Of a DNA stretch of 64,000 nt, positions 55,279 through 63,855 are shown in pieces. This DNA is from a bacterium. GTDB taxonomy: Bacteria > SAR324 > XYD2-FULL-50-16. Made by a program: the position numbers and the translations under genes. How positions within the stretch are numbered: the first letter of the stretch is position 1; the number at the start of each line of letters is the position of its first letter. The stretch is from positions 117,763-181,762 of the forward strand of contig JAJRZQ010000003.1 in NCBI GenBank assembly GCA_024275165.1, in the 5' to 3' direction. The notes beneath the pieces are model-generated. The model was not told where the DNA came from. It saw nothing but the letters and a program-made list of their open reading frames with translations, and did no database searches.

Positions 55279-57846
55279 TTATCCATTGTCATGCTCGATT
55301 AAATCGACCACGCTGGCAAAACCCGCCCCCATGCCGGGGCCGGTCTCATTGAGCTTCCAGCGACCCAAGTGGTGCGAACAGGCCACTACCCCGGGCTTGA
55401 TTCCTTCTGTCACAAAGGCCTTATCCACAAAATAACCGATTTCGGTTTCCACCCGCACCAAGGACCCCGATTGCACCCCAATGCGTTTCGCGTCGACCGG
55501 ATGAATCCACAAAGGGTTGTTGTGACTGATCTCATAGAGCCATTTGCAGTTGGCGCTGCGGGTATGGATCAAGGTGGGAAGGCGAAAGTTGGGCAACAAA
55601 ATCATCTCTCCCTTTTCCCGATTGATGTGATCTGGATGCACATGGCTTTTAAGAGGCCAGGGCAGGGTGTAATCCTTTTCCGGCCAACCCCAGGCCTCCA
55701 TGGTAGGGCTAAAGAACTCCAAGCGTTTGGAGGGGGTTTTGAACCCGTGGCGGCCTTGCCCTTCCACCATTAATCCCTTGACGCTGCCATCGGCGGCGAC
55801 CATACGACCATAGGCATCTTCTGCGCAGCCCTCTGTCGACTCCGCTTGGATAAAGGGAGGCTCGACCACCTTTTTTACCTCAAAGGCTCCGTGGTTTTGC
55901 ATGTATTCATAAGGGGTCAGCCCCGCTTTTTTTGCCGTTTCGGGCAAGCCGGGAACGGAGTTTTCAAAGATCCAACTCCAGTATTCCTTTTGCGTAATCA
56001 GCTCTCCTTTTCGAGTGGGGCTTTCAAAATATTGCCGAATCCCCAAGCTGCCGTCTGGGTCCATGCGGCCAGAGAGTTCAACCCAGAATTCGCTTTCTTC
56101 CCAGACCTCGCCGGGGTTGGCTTCGTAGGTATACTTGACCTCAATGCCGGCCTTTTCCATGGCCACGCGGCGCACGGGTTGGCGAAAGGCAAACCACTGG
56201 GCGTTGTGCGTCTCTTGGCTCATCAAATCATGCCGTTCCCCGCTATGCCCCATGGGGAGGATGTAATCGGCAAACCAAGCCGATTCGTTCCAGGTGGGGG
56301 TCAAGGCGACATGGCACTTGATCTTTTCTTCGTCCTTTAAGGCCTTCAGCCACATAAAGCCGTCGGGGTTGATCCACATGGGATTGTAAACCCTGGTGAA
56401 ATAAAGATCGACTTCGCCCCGGCCTTCTTCTAAAAAGTGAGGGAGCAAAAAGCTCATCTCATAAAAAGCCAAGGGCCACTCGTGGGGAAGGTGCAACTCG
56501 TTCCAAGCGTTAAAGGCAGGGGCCTCCTTATAGGGTTTGGGCACGAATTTATTCCAGCCGTTGCCGTTCACCCCGCCCTTGCTGCCCACGCTGCCGGTCA
56601 ACACATTTAAGAAAAAGAGGGTGCGGGCCACCTGCCAACCGCCTAAGTGGGCCATGGCGGCGGCGCGCCAAACATGGGTGGCGAGCCTGCCGTCGCACTC
56701 GGCAATGATCTTAGCGGTTTCGACAATGCGCTCCCTGGGGAGTTGGCACTCCTTCGCGGCGCGGTCAAAGGTGAACTCACCGTAATTGACCTTTAAGTAC
56801 CGATCAAAGGTTTCAAATTGATCCAGTAAAGCGGCATCTTGGCGGAGTTCTTCTTGCAGCGCCTTCAATTCGGTCGTATTGGCAAGCAGGCCTTTTTCGT
56901 CCTTGGTAAAATGTTCTAGGGTTTCTTTCCAGTTCACCCAGTTTTTTACAAACTTCTTATCGTAGCGGTTATGCTGGATCAAGTAATTGGCGATGGCCAA
57001 GATCATTACGGGCTCGCTCCCCGGCCAAGCGGGCAGCCAAACATCCGACTTCGACGCCGTGTTGGAAAGACGAGGGTCCATGGTGATCAACTTGCCGCCC
57101 GCCTCTTTGGCTTCCATGATCCGTTGGGCGTGGGGGTTGAAATAATGGCCTGTTTCTAAGTGGCTGGAGATTAAAAAAATCACCTTGGCATTGGCGTAGT
57201 CGGGGCTGGGCCGATCAAACCCGGCCCACTGGAAATAGCCCGAGCGGGCGGCAGCGGAACAGATATTGGTATGGCTGTTGTGGGAGTCGGTGCCCCAAGC
57301 CTTGATGGCCCGTAAGGCGTAGTGATCCTCCCCGGGGCGGCCAACATGGTACATGATCCCATCGCGGCGCTTTTTTCGGCTGGCCGCCATTTTTTCTCCG
57401 ATTTCTTCTAAGGCGGTTTCCCAGGTGATCCGCTTCCATTTCCCTTCCCCTCGCTTGCCCACTCGTTTTAAGGGATAAAGAACGCGCTCGGGGTCGTAAA
57501 TCTGGTTGTGGGTCGCCGGCCCCTTAGCACAATTGCGCCCCCGGCTGCCCGGATGAACCGGGTTGCCCTCAAATTTGCGGATTTCAAAATTATCCTTATC
57601 CACATAGGCCAAAAGCCCACAAGCAGACTCACAGTTAAAGCAGACCGTCGGAATCAAGCGATAATGCCGGGCCACCTTTTTTGGCCAGGCCTTGGCATCG
57701 TATTCGACCCAATCCTCCCAACGCTCTTGCGGGGGGTGGCTGGTCATCCGGCCATCGGGTTGGCGGATGTGGGTCATTTCTAAAGGTTTAGCGGCACAAT
57801 CGCTAAAGTGGGGAACCTCTTCTGCGTGTTTGTTCTCCATGTTCAT
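55279..57846 (-). CDS. soeA: Molybdopterin oxidoreductase, SoeA-like catalytic subunit, ending at an in-frame TAA
   Basis: VCFNCESACGLLAYVD...NCAKG 4Fe-4S ligands; SHTNICSAAARSGYFQW; no Tat signal; operon with FeS/NrfD and TorD. Confidence 0.8.
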   Translation of the reverse strand: MNMENKHAEEVPHFSDCAAKPLEMTHIRQPDGRMTSHPPQERWEDWVEYDAKAWPKKVARHYRLIPTVCFNCESACGLLAYVDKDNFEIRKFEGNPVHPGSRGRNCAKGPATHNQIYDPERVLYPLKRVGKRGEGKWKRITWETALEEIGEKMAASRKKRRDGIMYHVGRPGEDHYALRAIKAWGTDSHNSHTNICSAAARSGYFQWAGFDRPSPDYANAKVIFLISSHLETGHYFNPHAQRIMEAKEAGGKLITMDPRLSNTASKSDVWLPAWPGSEPVMILAIANYLIQHNRYDKKFVKNWVNWKETLEHFTKDEKGLLANTTELKALQEELRQDAALLDQFETFDRYLKVNYGEFTFDRAAKECQLPRERIVETAKIIAECDGRLATHVWRAAAMAHLGGWQVARTLFFLNVLTGSVGSKGGVNGNGWNKFVPKPYKEAPAFNAWNELHLPHEWPLAFYEMSFLLPHFLEEGRGEVDLYFTRVYNPMWINPDGFMWLKALKDEEKIKCHVALTPTWNESAWFADYILPMGHSGERHDLMSQETHNAQWFAFRQPVRRVAMEKAGIEVKYTYEANPGEVWEESEFWVELSGRMDPDGSLGIRQYFESPTRKGELITQKEYWSWIFENSVPGLPETAKKAGLTPYEYMQNHGAFEVKKVVEPPFIQAESTEGCAEDAYGRMVAADGSVKGLMVEGQGRHGFKTPSKRLEFFSPTMEAWGWPEKDYTLPWPLKSHVHPDHINREKGEMILLPNFRLPTLIHTRSANCKWLYEISHNNPLWIHPVDAKRIGVQSGSLVRVETEIGYFVDKAFVTEGIKPGVVACSHHLGRWKLNETGPGMGAGFASVVDLIEHDNG

Positions 57847-57853
57847 GGTATTC

Positions 57854-58360
57854 CTAGCTATTGGGGATGTGTTGGGGTGCCATTACAAAGGCGTGTTCAT
57901 AACAATAAAGGCCAATCAGGGTAGACAGGGCTGCTAAGGGAGCCAGACCCGCGTAGATTAAACCGATAGGGAAAAAGGCCCCTAAGCCGATGGCCCCGAA
58001 CCAAAAAAGGTTTTTGTATTTTCCCTGGGTAATCATATGCGCCGCCGCCCTTGCCGTGTCGGTAGAATGCTTGGAACCGAACTCGCCTAAGAGGATCATC
58101 AACAGGTTCAAGGTCAAACTAATCGTAAAGGCGTGAAAGCTTAGCTTGGCAAAGCCCTCCTCAATGGGGGTGAGGGCGCTTAAAATGGTGAGGGCCGCGC
58201 CGCCGGCCATGATCGCCTGCACCAAGAAATGAAACGGCAAAAGCGGACTCTGCCAAAAGTCACGGCCTTCGGCTTGACCAAAGAGGTAAGCGGTATAAAT
58301 CGCCGCCCCAATGGCCAAGGGAAAACCCAAATACATCGCGAGCTTGCGCCAGAGCAGCAT
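57854..58360 (-). CDS. C-terminal part of NrfD/SoeC-like membrane subunit
   Basis: LGFPLAIGAAIYTAYLFGQAEGRDFWQSPLLPFHFLVQAIMAGGAAL; same frame immediately after the TAA of 58361..59404. Confidence 0.75.
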   Translation of the reverse strand: MLLWRKLAMYLGFPLAIGAAIYTAYLFGQAEGRDFWQSPLLPFHFLVQAIMAGGAALTILSALTPIEEGFAKLSFHAFTISLTLNLLMILLGEFGSKHSTDTARAAAHMITQGKYKNLFWFGAIGLGAFFPIGLIYAGLAPLAALSTLIGLYCYEHAFVMAPQHIPNS

Positions 58361-59404
58361 TTAAATGTCTAAAAAGCCCAGATAAACCGCCAGTTCCAAG
58401 AGCCACCAAGCCCCCACCACATGGCTGAAGGAGATCAAGATATAGGCCCCCCGCACCAACCAACTTTTAAATTGGGGTTTAAAGATGACCCGTAAAAAAC
58501 GCTCGGGCCGTTCGAGGTCGGCAACCAAGAAAAGGGTGGTTAAAAGGGAAAAGGCGATGACCGCCGCGCCACTGATCAAGCTGGTCAAAAGATCCAACCC
58601 ACCCCAACCGTAGATAAAGGTAGTCGCCATGAGCATAAAAATACCGGAAGCAATCCCCTTAGTCACCAAATAGCTGGGGACCTGCCAATGCCAGGGCACC
58701 TTGTGCTGGGCATTGTAGGTATTTTGTACCATTTGCTCGCTCCCACCAAAATAGAGGGTGGAGGGCTCTAAGGCTTCCCCTTCGGTTAGCTTATCGCTTT
58801 TGATATCGCTCCACAAAAAGTGTTTGGATTGGCCTTGAGTCACCGTGGGGGTTAAGGCGGCCTGATGCCCCTCAACATAAAAAACCTTGGGGCCGGTGCC
58901 CTGTTCTGGTTTTCTTACGGTTACATTTTCTTTCGCCAAGACCCGACTGATTTCCGAACTCGGGTCGGCCAAGTCCCCGGCGACAATCGCATGCTCGGGG
59001 CAAACCACTGCGCAGGCGGGCTCCATCCCCACCTCTAAACGGTGGGAGCAGTAATTGCATTTTTGCGCTGTCTTGGTTTCGGGGTCAATGTAGATGGAGT
59101 CATAGGGGCAGGCTTGCATACAAGACTTGCAGCCGATACAAAGGTCGGAGTCGTAGCCGACAATGCCGTCTGGCCTCTGGTGCATGGCCGTAACAGGGCA
59201 GATTTCCACGCAAGGGGGATTGGCGCATTGGTTGCAACGGTTGACCTGAAAATTCCTGCGGACATCGGGGTAGTTGCCCACTTCGGTATATTTGACCCAG
59301 GTGCGAAATACCCCTAAGGGAACTTGGTTTTCACTTTTGCAAGCGGTTGAACAGGCATGGCAGCCAATACACTTGCGATTATTGATAATAAAGCCGTAAT
59401 TCAT
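58361..59404 (-). CDS. soeB: 4Fe-4S ferredoxin (SoeB-like) fused to N-terminal part of an NrfD-like membrane domain
   Basis: CIGCHACSTACKSENQVPLGVFRTWV, CNQCANPPCVEICPVTA, CIGCKSCMQACPYD, CNYC...CAVVCPEHA; then TM region VTKGIASGIFMLMATTF...ERPERFLRVIFKPQFKSWLVRGAYILISF. Confidence 0.85.
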   Translation of the reverse strand: MNYGFIINNRKCIGCHACSTACKSENQVPLGVFRTWVKYTEVGNYPDVRRNFQVNRCNQCANPPCVEICPVTAMHQRPDGIVGYDSDLCIGCKSCMQACPYDSIYIDPETKTAQKCNYCSHRLEVGMEPACAVVCPEHAIVAGDLADPSSEISRVLAKENVTVRKPEQGTGPKVFYVEGHQAALTPTVTQGQSKHFLWSDIKSDKLTEGEALEPSTLYFGGSEQMVQNTYNAQHKVPWHWQVPSYLVTKGIASGIFMLMATTFIYGWGGLDLLTSLISGAAVIAFSLLTTLFLVADLERPERFLRVIFKPQFKSWLVRGAYILISFSHVVGAWWLLELAVYLGFLDI

Positions 59405-59596
59405 CCTTCCTTTGCGTAGATGGGGTTTGGGGCCTTGGGTGAGGAAGCGGTTAGCCACGCCCCCCGGTGTAATCAAATCGAAATAACCAGGCTTGCCCTG
59501 CCCTGAAGGCAAACGGGTCTGAGGTCAAGATCACTTGACTCCAGGCGGCCCAACAGGGAGGGAAGATGCGAGGAAACGATTTTACTATTTATATGT

Positions 59597-59608
59597 ATAT
59601 TGAAATAT
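59597..59608. promoter_or_regulatory. ATATT-N3-ATAT motif upstream of the soe-like operon
   Basis: ATATTGAAATAT, about 190 bp before the soeB-like start. Confidence 0.5.
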
Positions 59609-59684
59609 TTCCATAAAACAGTTACCAGCCGCGGGGGGGGACTGTCAAACAAAAAAACCTTTTGCCTAAAGCTGGGGAGCCCTT

Positions 59685-59726
59685 AAAAAAAATCTCTTTT
59701 TTTGGGGAAAAAGAGAGATTTTTTTT
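59685..59726. terminator. Bidirectional A/T-flanked hairpin
   Basis: AAAAAAAATCTCTTTTTTTGGGGAAAAAGAGAGATTTTTTTT. Confidence 0.6.
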
Positions 59727-59824
59727 GAATTTTCTTCATCTATCTGTTAGCCTCTGCCCTAAGTTGGTTAAAAATTAGGTTAAGCGCAAAGGTCGGTTCC
59801 ACCCTGCCTTGAGCGAGAACCTGT

Positions 59825-59933
59825 ACCCTGGCTCAGTCTGTGCCGGCCTTGTTGCAAACCCTAAGGTATACTGGGGGGTACGCCTTGGGGCAAGGTTTCA
59901 ACCTATCGCACATTGAGCCAGGGTGCTTTTTTT
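59825..59933 (+). ncRNA. Candidate structured small RNA (long imperfect hairpin ending in U-tract)
   Basis: ACCCTGGCTCA (59825-59835) pairs perfectly with TGAGCCAGGGT (59914-59924); nested GTGC/GCAC, CCTTG/CAAGG, CCCTAAGG/CCTTGGGG pairings; followed by gcTTTTTTT. Confidence 0.55.
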
Positions 59934-59950
59934 CAATTCAAAGGCTTGCT

Positions 59951-60919
59951 CTATGAGGGCGGTGCCTCATCCTCTCCTTCTTGTTCTAGTTCGACCCGCT
60001 CGTTGGGCGCGCTTTGATTCCAAGAATCAAAATACAAATATTTGATACTCGTAAAAAAAGGGCTGTTGTCGAAATCAGCAGGGACGACTTGACTGTAGTT
60101 CTTTCTCAAATGAGTCACCATTTGCAAAAAATCTTCCCGATGCTTTAATTGCAACTTGCCTTGGCGATGTTGTTTAAACCGCATGGCGGCCGCAACCGGG
60201 TACCCCGCTTTTTGAAAGGCGTGCGCGATCATCCCCGAGCAGATGTAGTATTGTTCAAAGCGGGTGCTCCCTCCAATGTACATCTTAGCGTCTGGGCGAA
60301 ATTTGCTGTAAATATGTTTGAACAAGAGCTGCTCAATATTGGTGACATCATAGCGGGGTTGCTCGTAGAGCATTTTTTCCATAAAGGACAAAACCTTTTG
60401 TTTGTTTTCCTCGGTCAACATCACCGGACGGCAAACCCGGATATCCAAATGAATGTATTTGTCAATGGAACTGACCAGCACTCCGCTCGGCTCGGCTTCA
60501 ATGATCTGCCCCTCTCCTTTATAAAAGGCGGCATGGCTATAGGGGCTGGCGGTTAAGGTTTGAATAATGCGGCTGATTCGCTGGTTCCCCCGGATTAAAA
60601 TGATGTCGCAAGGTTGAGCGATTTGTAACAGTCGCCTTTTCTTATAGGCCAAAAAGACCTGTTCATCCTCAAAACTGCCCAGTAGAGGTTGCGCGGAATT
60701 ATAGCCCGGAACAACTTCTAAGAGATAACCCATCAAGGCATTATAGATCTTTTCTTTTGCCCCTTCTGAGGTAAATTGTTTACCTAGGTGATTTAATTGA
60801 TCGAAAAATCGGATTAAAAGCCGATCAATTAAAGCATTGTTCCCCTCCAGCAAGGGGGTGGAAAGGCGTTTTTTAAGCTTTTTGAATAAGGGGGGTTTGC
60901 TCGACTTGGACATAATCAC
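59951..60919 (-). CDS. YiiX/permuted papain-like (NlpC/P60-related) protein
   Basis: PCDIILIRGNQRISRIIQTLTASPYSHAAFYKGEGQIIEAEPSGVLVSSI...YICSGMIAHAFQKAGYPVA. Confidence 0.65.
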   Translation of the reverse strand: MIMSKSSKPPLFKKLKKRLSTPLLEGNNALIDRLLIRFFDQLNHLGKQFTSEGAKEKIYNALMGYLLEVVPGYNSAQPLLGSFEDEQVFLAYKKRRLLQIAQPCDIILIRGNQRISRIIQTLTASPYSHAAFYKGEGQIIEAEPSGVLVSSIDKYIHLDIRVCRPVMLTEENKQKVLSFMEKMLYEQPRYDVTNIEQLLFKHIYSKFRPDAKMYIGGSTRFEQYYICSGMIAHAFQKAGYPVAAAMRFKQHRQGKLQLKHREDFLQMVTHLRKNYSQVVPADFDNSPFFTSIKYLYFDSWNQSAPNERVELEQEGEDEAPPS

Positions 60920-61000
60920 TTTGAGGAATGATTTAAGGAGCCTCTAACAAACTCAGAGGCGGCTTGCAGGTCAAAATTTTAATCCCTGCGCGAAAAAACT

Positions 61001-61097
61001 AAAAAACTTGACGCGCCCCAAGGGCTATAACCAGCCCGAAGGGCACGAACCTACCGCTTGAACAAGCGGTAGGCAAGGAGTTTTTTAGAGGTTCCTG
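61001..61097 (-). repeat. Dispersed hairpin-containing repeat, copy B (inverted relative to copy A)
   Basis: aaaaaacttgacgcgccccaagggctataaccagcccgaagggcacgaacCTACCGCTTGaaCAAGCGGTAGgcaaggagttttttagaggttcc. Confidence 0.85.
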
Positions 61098-61576
61098 AAT
61101 TTAAGCTTACCTTAAATCCCTATTTTTTTGCTAGGGGGTAAAAATCAAATCAAGGGGGTTAGAAGCAAAATGTGTGAAATCAATACAGAAAGCAAGTCAG
61201 GGCATGCGTCTAGGGTGTTGTCCCTATATGCGATTTGCAAAAAAAAAATATAAAAAATTTTAGTACTCGTGGAATCGGTTAGCTGTAGAGGATGAAGCCA
61301 GACTCGCAAAAGAGTTAGGTTTAATACCCTAAGGTTTTTTAAAGAGATACAGAAAATTTTGCCAATAAATATCAATTAAGAATAATCAAGACCCATTAAT
61401 TTTTTCCTTTAAAAAAGACTTAAATTTTAATTGGAAAAGCAAAACCCCTGCAAAAAAAATTGACAGAAACCGTAAAAAAAAATACTTAAAAAAGGAAGTA
61501 TTTTTATTGCTAAAGGAAAAAATCCAAGTTAAAATAAATTAAATACAAAAAGAACCACTAACCATAAAAACTCGCT

Positions 61577-61996
61577 ATGGCAGAGAAAAGTAAAGGGCTG
61601 ACAAAAAAGCAGATTGTTTTTGAATTTTTAGGGAAAAACCCCCAATCTCATTTCAAAGATGCGCAGGCTCACTTCTCTGATATGAACCTGAATAGCCTTA
61701 GAGCCTATTTTAGCGCTTGGAACGCGGAAAAAAACGGAGGTCGTAAAACCAGAAAACCGCGTGACACCCGTATGAGCGTTTCCGCGAAGGATCAAAAATT
61801 GATCCTCGCCTTTAAAAAGGTGATCGAGCGGCAAGAGCAACATATCGAAAACCTTTCGGCAAAGTTTGGACAATTAAAGAAAGAAAAAAAGCAGGTGGAG
61901 GAAAAGGTATTAAGACTCATCGCCGATCTAACCGCCAAGCAAAAAAAGGAAGTTTTTGCCTTAATCGAAACCTTTGTGCGCGGCTTAAAAAATTAA
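61577..61996 (+). CDS. Hypothetical basic coiled-coil protein, possibly nucleic-acid associated
   Basis: 139 aa, Lys/Arg-rich, N-terminal helical SLRAYFSAWNAEK, C-terminal heptad-like region. Confidence 0.5.
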   Translation: MAEKSKGLTKKQIVFEFLGKNPQSHFKDAQAHFSDMNLNSLRAYFSAWNAEKNGGRKTRKPRDTRMSVSAKDQKLILAFKKVIERQEQHIENLSAKFGQLKKEKKQVEEKVLRLIADLTAKQKKEVFALIETFVRGLKN

Positions 61997-62358
61997 AGGC
62001 CCGCTTGGCCTACCAATCGGCTGAGACTAAACCGCGTCTGCGTTGTCCCCTTTCGATGCCCTCTCCTTGAGGGCAAAGAATTCATATCGCCTCTTTCTAC
62101 CCCTCCTCTTTAAATAAATTCTTCCCTTTGCGACCCCGCTTGACTCATAACCTGTCTCAAACAAGGCGCGCTCTTAGCCTTGCTGGCTGGCACCCCGCTG
62201 GGAAAAGCTTACCTGAAAGCGATTGACGGCATTCAATTTCTTTTTGATTGTCTTGCAAGACAACGGGCAAAGCAGGTAAAAATTAAAGTTGTTTTTTGGG
62301 GGAAGTGGAGAGAGCGCCATCCGCGCGAAATTCAGCTTAGGCCGCGATAAAAAAGAAG

Positions 62359-62434
62359 TGGCTCCCTGAGTAGGACTCGAACCTACGGCCCGGTGATTAA
62401 CAGTCACCTGCTCTACCAACTGAGCTATCAGGGA
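62359..62434 (-). tRNA. tRNA-Asn(GTT)
   Basis: Reverse strand TCCCTGATAGCTCAGTTGGTAGAGCAGGTGACTGTTAATCACCGGGCCGTAGGTTCGAGTCCTACTCAGGGAGCCA; anticodon GTT, encoded CCA. Confidence 0.96.
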
Positions 62435-62646
62435 ATATTTAAACAGAATAAAAAAAACTACGCGTCTTTGCAAGAGGTTTGTTAAAAAATCGTCTCTAAG
62501 GGTTGATTTTTCATGTGTCGCTTTTTCTGCAAACAAAAAATACACCCTCATTGCAGAGTAAGTTTGCTTTAAGGGGACTGGCTCAATTGAAAATTGAGCT
62601 TATGCTTGACAGTTCAAGGTTAAATCAATAGTCTTACGAGATAAGC

Positions 62647-62723
<77 letters not shown>

Positions 62724-62729
62724 GCATTC

Positions 62730-62766
62730 AAGGCCGTTTACGAGAAATCGTGAACGGCCTTTTTTG
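62730..62766 (+). terminator. Rho-independent terminator after tRNA-fMet
   Basis: AAGGCCGTTTACGAGAAATCGTGAACGGCCTTTTTT. Confidence 0.85.
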
Positions 62767-62948
62767 TTTGTGGTCTATGCTTAGGCCTCATCAGCGAACG
62801 CAAAAGAGGGTGCTCAGAGGTATTCAGGATCACTTTGGTGCCCCATTGTAACCCTAAAAAAAAGTTTGCACAAACACGAATTTTGCTTGCGTAATTTTGC
62901 GCAAACTTTTAGTTACATAGCTTGACTTATCCCTATGAGTTGCGGTAT

Positions 62949-63737
62949 TCAGTAAGGTTGTTTTTTTGGCGAAATCAGCAACTCTTTCGCAGAGGTTGCA
63001 CTCCGACCAACAGAGTACTTAAGTACGACCTGCTGCATAACAAACTCGCTAAAAACATTTCTAACTTCTGGTGTATCGTTGAGTGACAACAACCAATCAG
63101 CTTGGAGTTTGCTCAAGATTGCCGCCATTTCTGTAAACTCTTCCTGCCTAAAAATTTCCTTTCCGTAATCATTTTCACTACCCCAATAAGGTGGGTCTAG
63201 GTAAAAAAAAGAGTTGGGACGGTCATAATGTCGCAGACAATCTTGCCAAGATAGACGCTCAATGTTAACTCGTGTCAACCTTAAATGAACCTGGCTCAAC
63301 TCCTCCTCAATTCGTAGTAAATTCAGCCTCGGCGGGCTGGTTGTACTAATGCCATATACTCCACCAAGTTTACCTCCAAACGCTAATTTTTGCAGGTAAT
63401 AGAACCTTGCCGCTCGCTGTACATCAGTTAGCAAATCGCTTCGTTGCTGTCTTTGCCGCTCAAATTCGTCCCGACTCACCAAGCACCAACGAAACTGCCT
63501 AATAAATTCTTCGAGGTGATTTTGAATTACCCGGTAGAGGTTTATTAGGTCGCCGTTGATATCATTTAATACTTCCGAGCGGCTTGTCTCCTTGCGAAAA
63601 AACACTTGAGCCCCACCCGCAAACACCTCAATATAACATTGATGAGGTATTTTTTCGATGCGCGAAATAATTTGTTTTGCGAGCCGTGTTTTACCGCCTA
63701 AATAAGGGATTGGCCCTTTTTTTCTTGACTGATTCAT
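62949..63737 (-). CDS. Dam-like (D12 class) DNA adenine methyltransferase
   Basis: PIPYLGGKTRLAKQIISRI...YIEVFAGGAQVFFRK...LNDINGDLINLYRVI...FFYLDPPYWGSENDYG; start ATG 63737 within a longer track ORF. Confidence 0.9.
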   Translation of the reverse strand: MNQSRKKGPIPYLGGKTRLAKQIISRIEKIPHQCYIEVFAGGAQVFFRKETSRSEVLNDINGDLINLYRVIQNHLEEFIRQFRWCLVSRDEFERQRQQRSDLLTDVQRAARFYYLQKLAFGGKLGGVYGISTTSPPRLNLLRIEEELSQVHLRLTRVNIERLSWQDCLRHYDRPNSFFYLDPPYWGSENDYGKEIFRQEEFTEMAAILSKLQADWLLSLNDTPEVRNVFSEFVMQQVVLKYSVGRSATSAKELLISPKKQPY

Positions 63738-63855
63738 TTTAATAGAGAACAAATGTTTATGTTTTATCACCCCACCTCGGGGAGACATGCGGGCGTGGTC
63801 TTGGCTTTTGTTCTCTATTTTGAGGGCTTGGCTGGGGCCACGCTTGCTATACAAG

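Noticed and set aside
1338-58363. Genome-wide reassignment of TAA as a sense codon
   Set aside because: TAA cleanly ends dsrE, dsrF, dsrH, dsrA, dsrM, dsrP and others at expected C-termini
59825-59933. Identification of the hairpin RNA as SRP RNA or 6S RNA
   Set aside because: No GGUCAGG...GGAA...GCAGC SRP-like core; length and layout do not clearly match 6S RNA; left as an unnamed candidate
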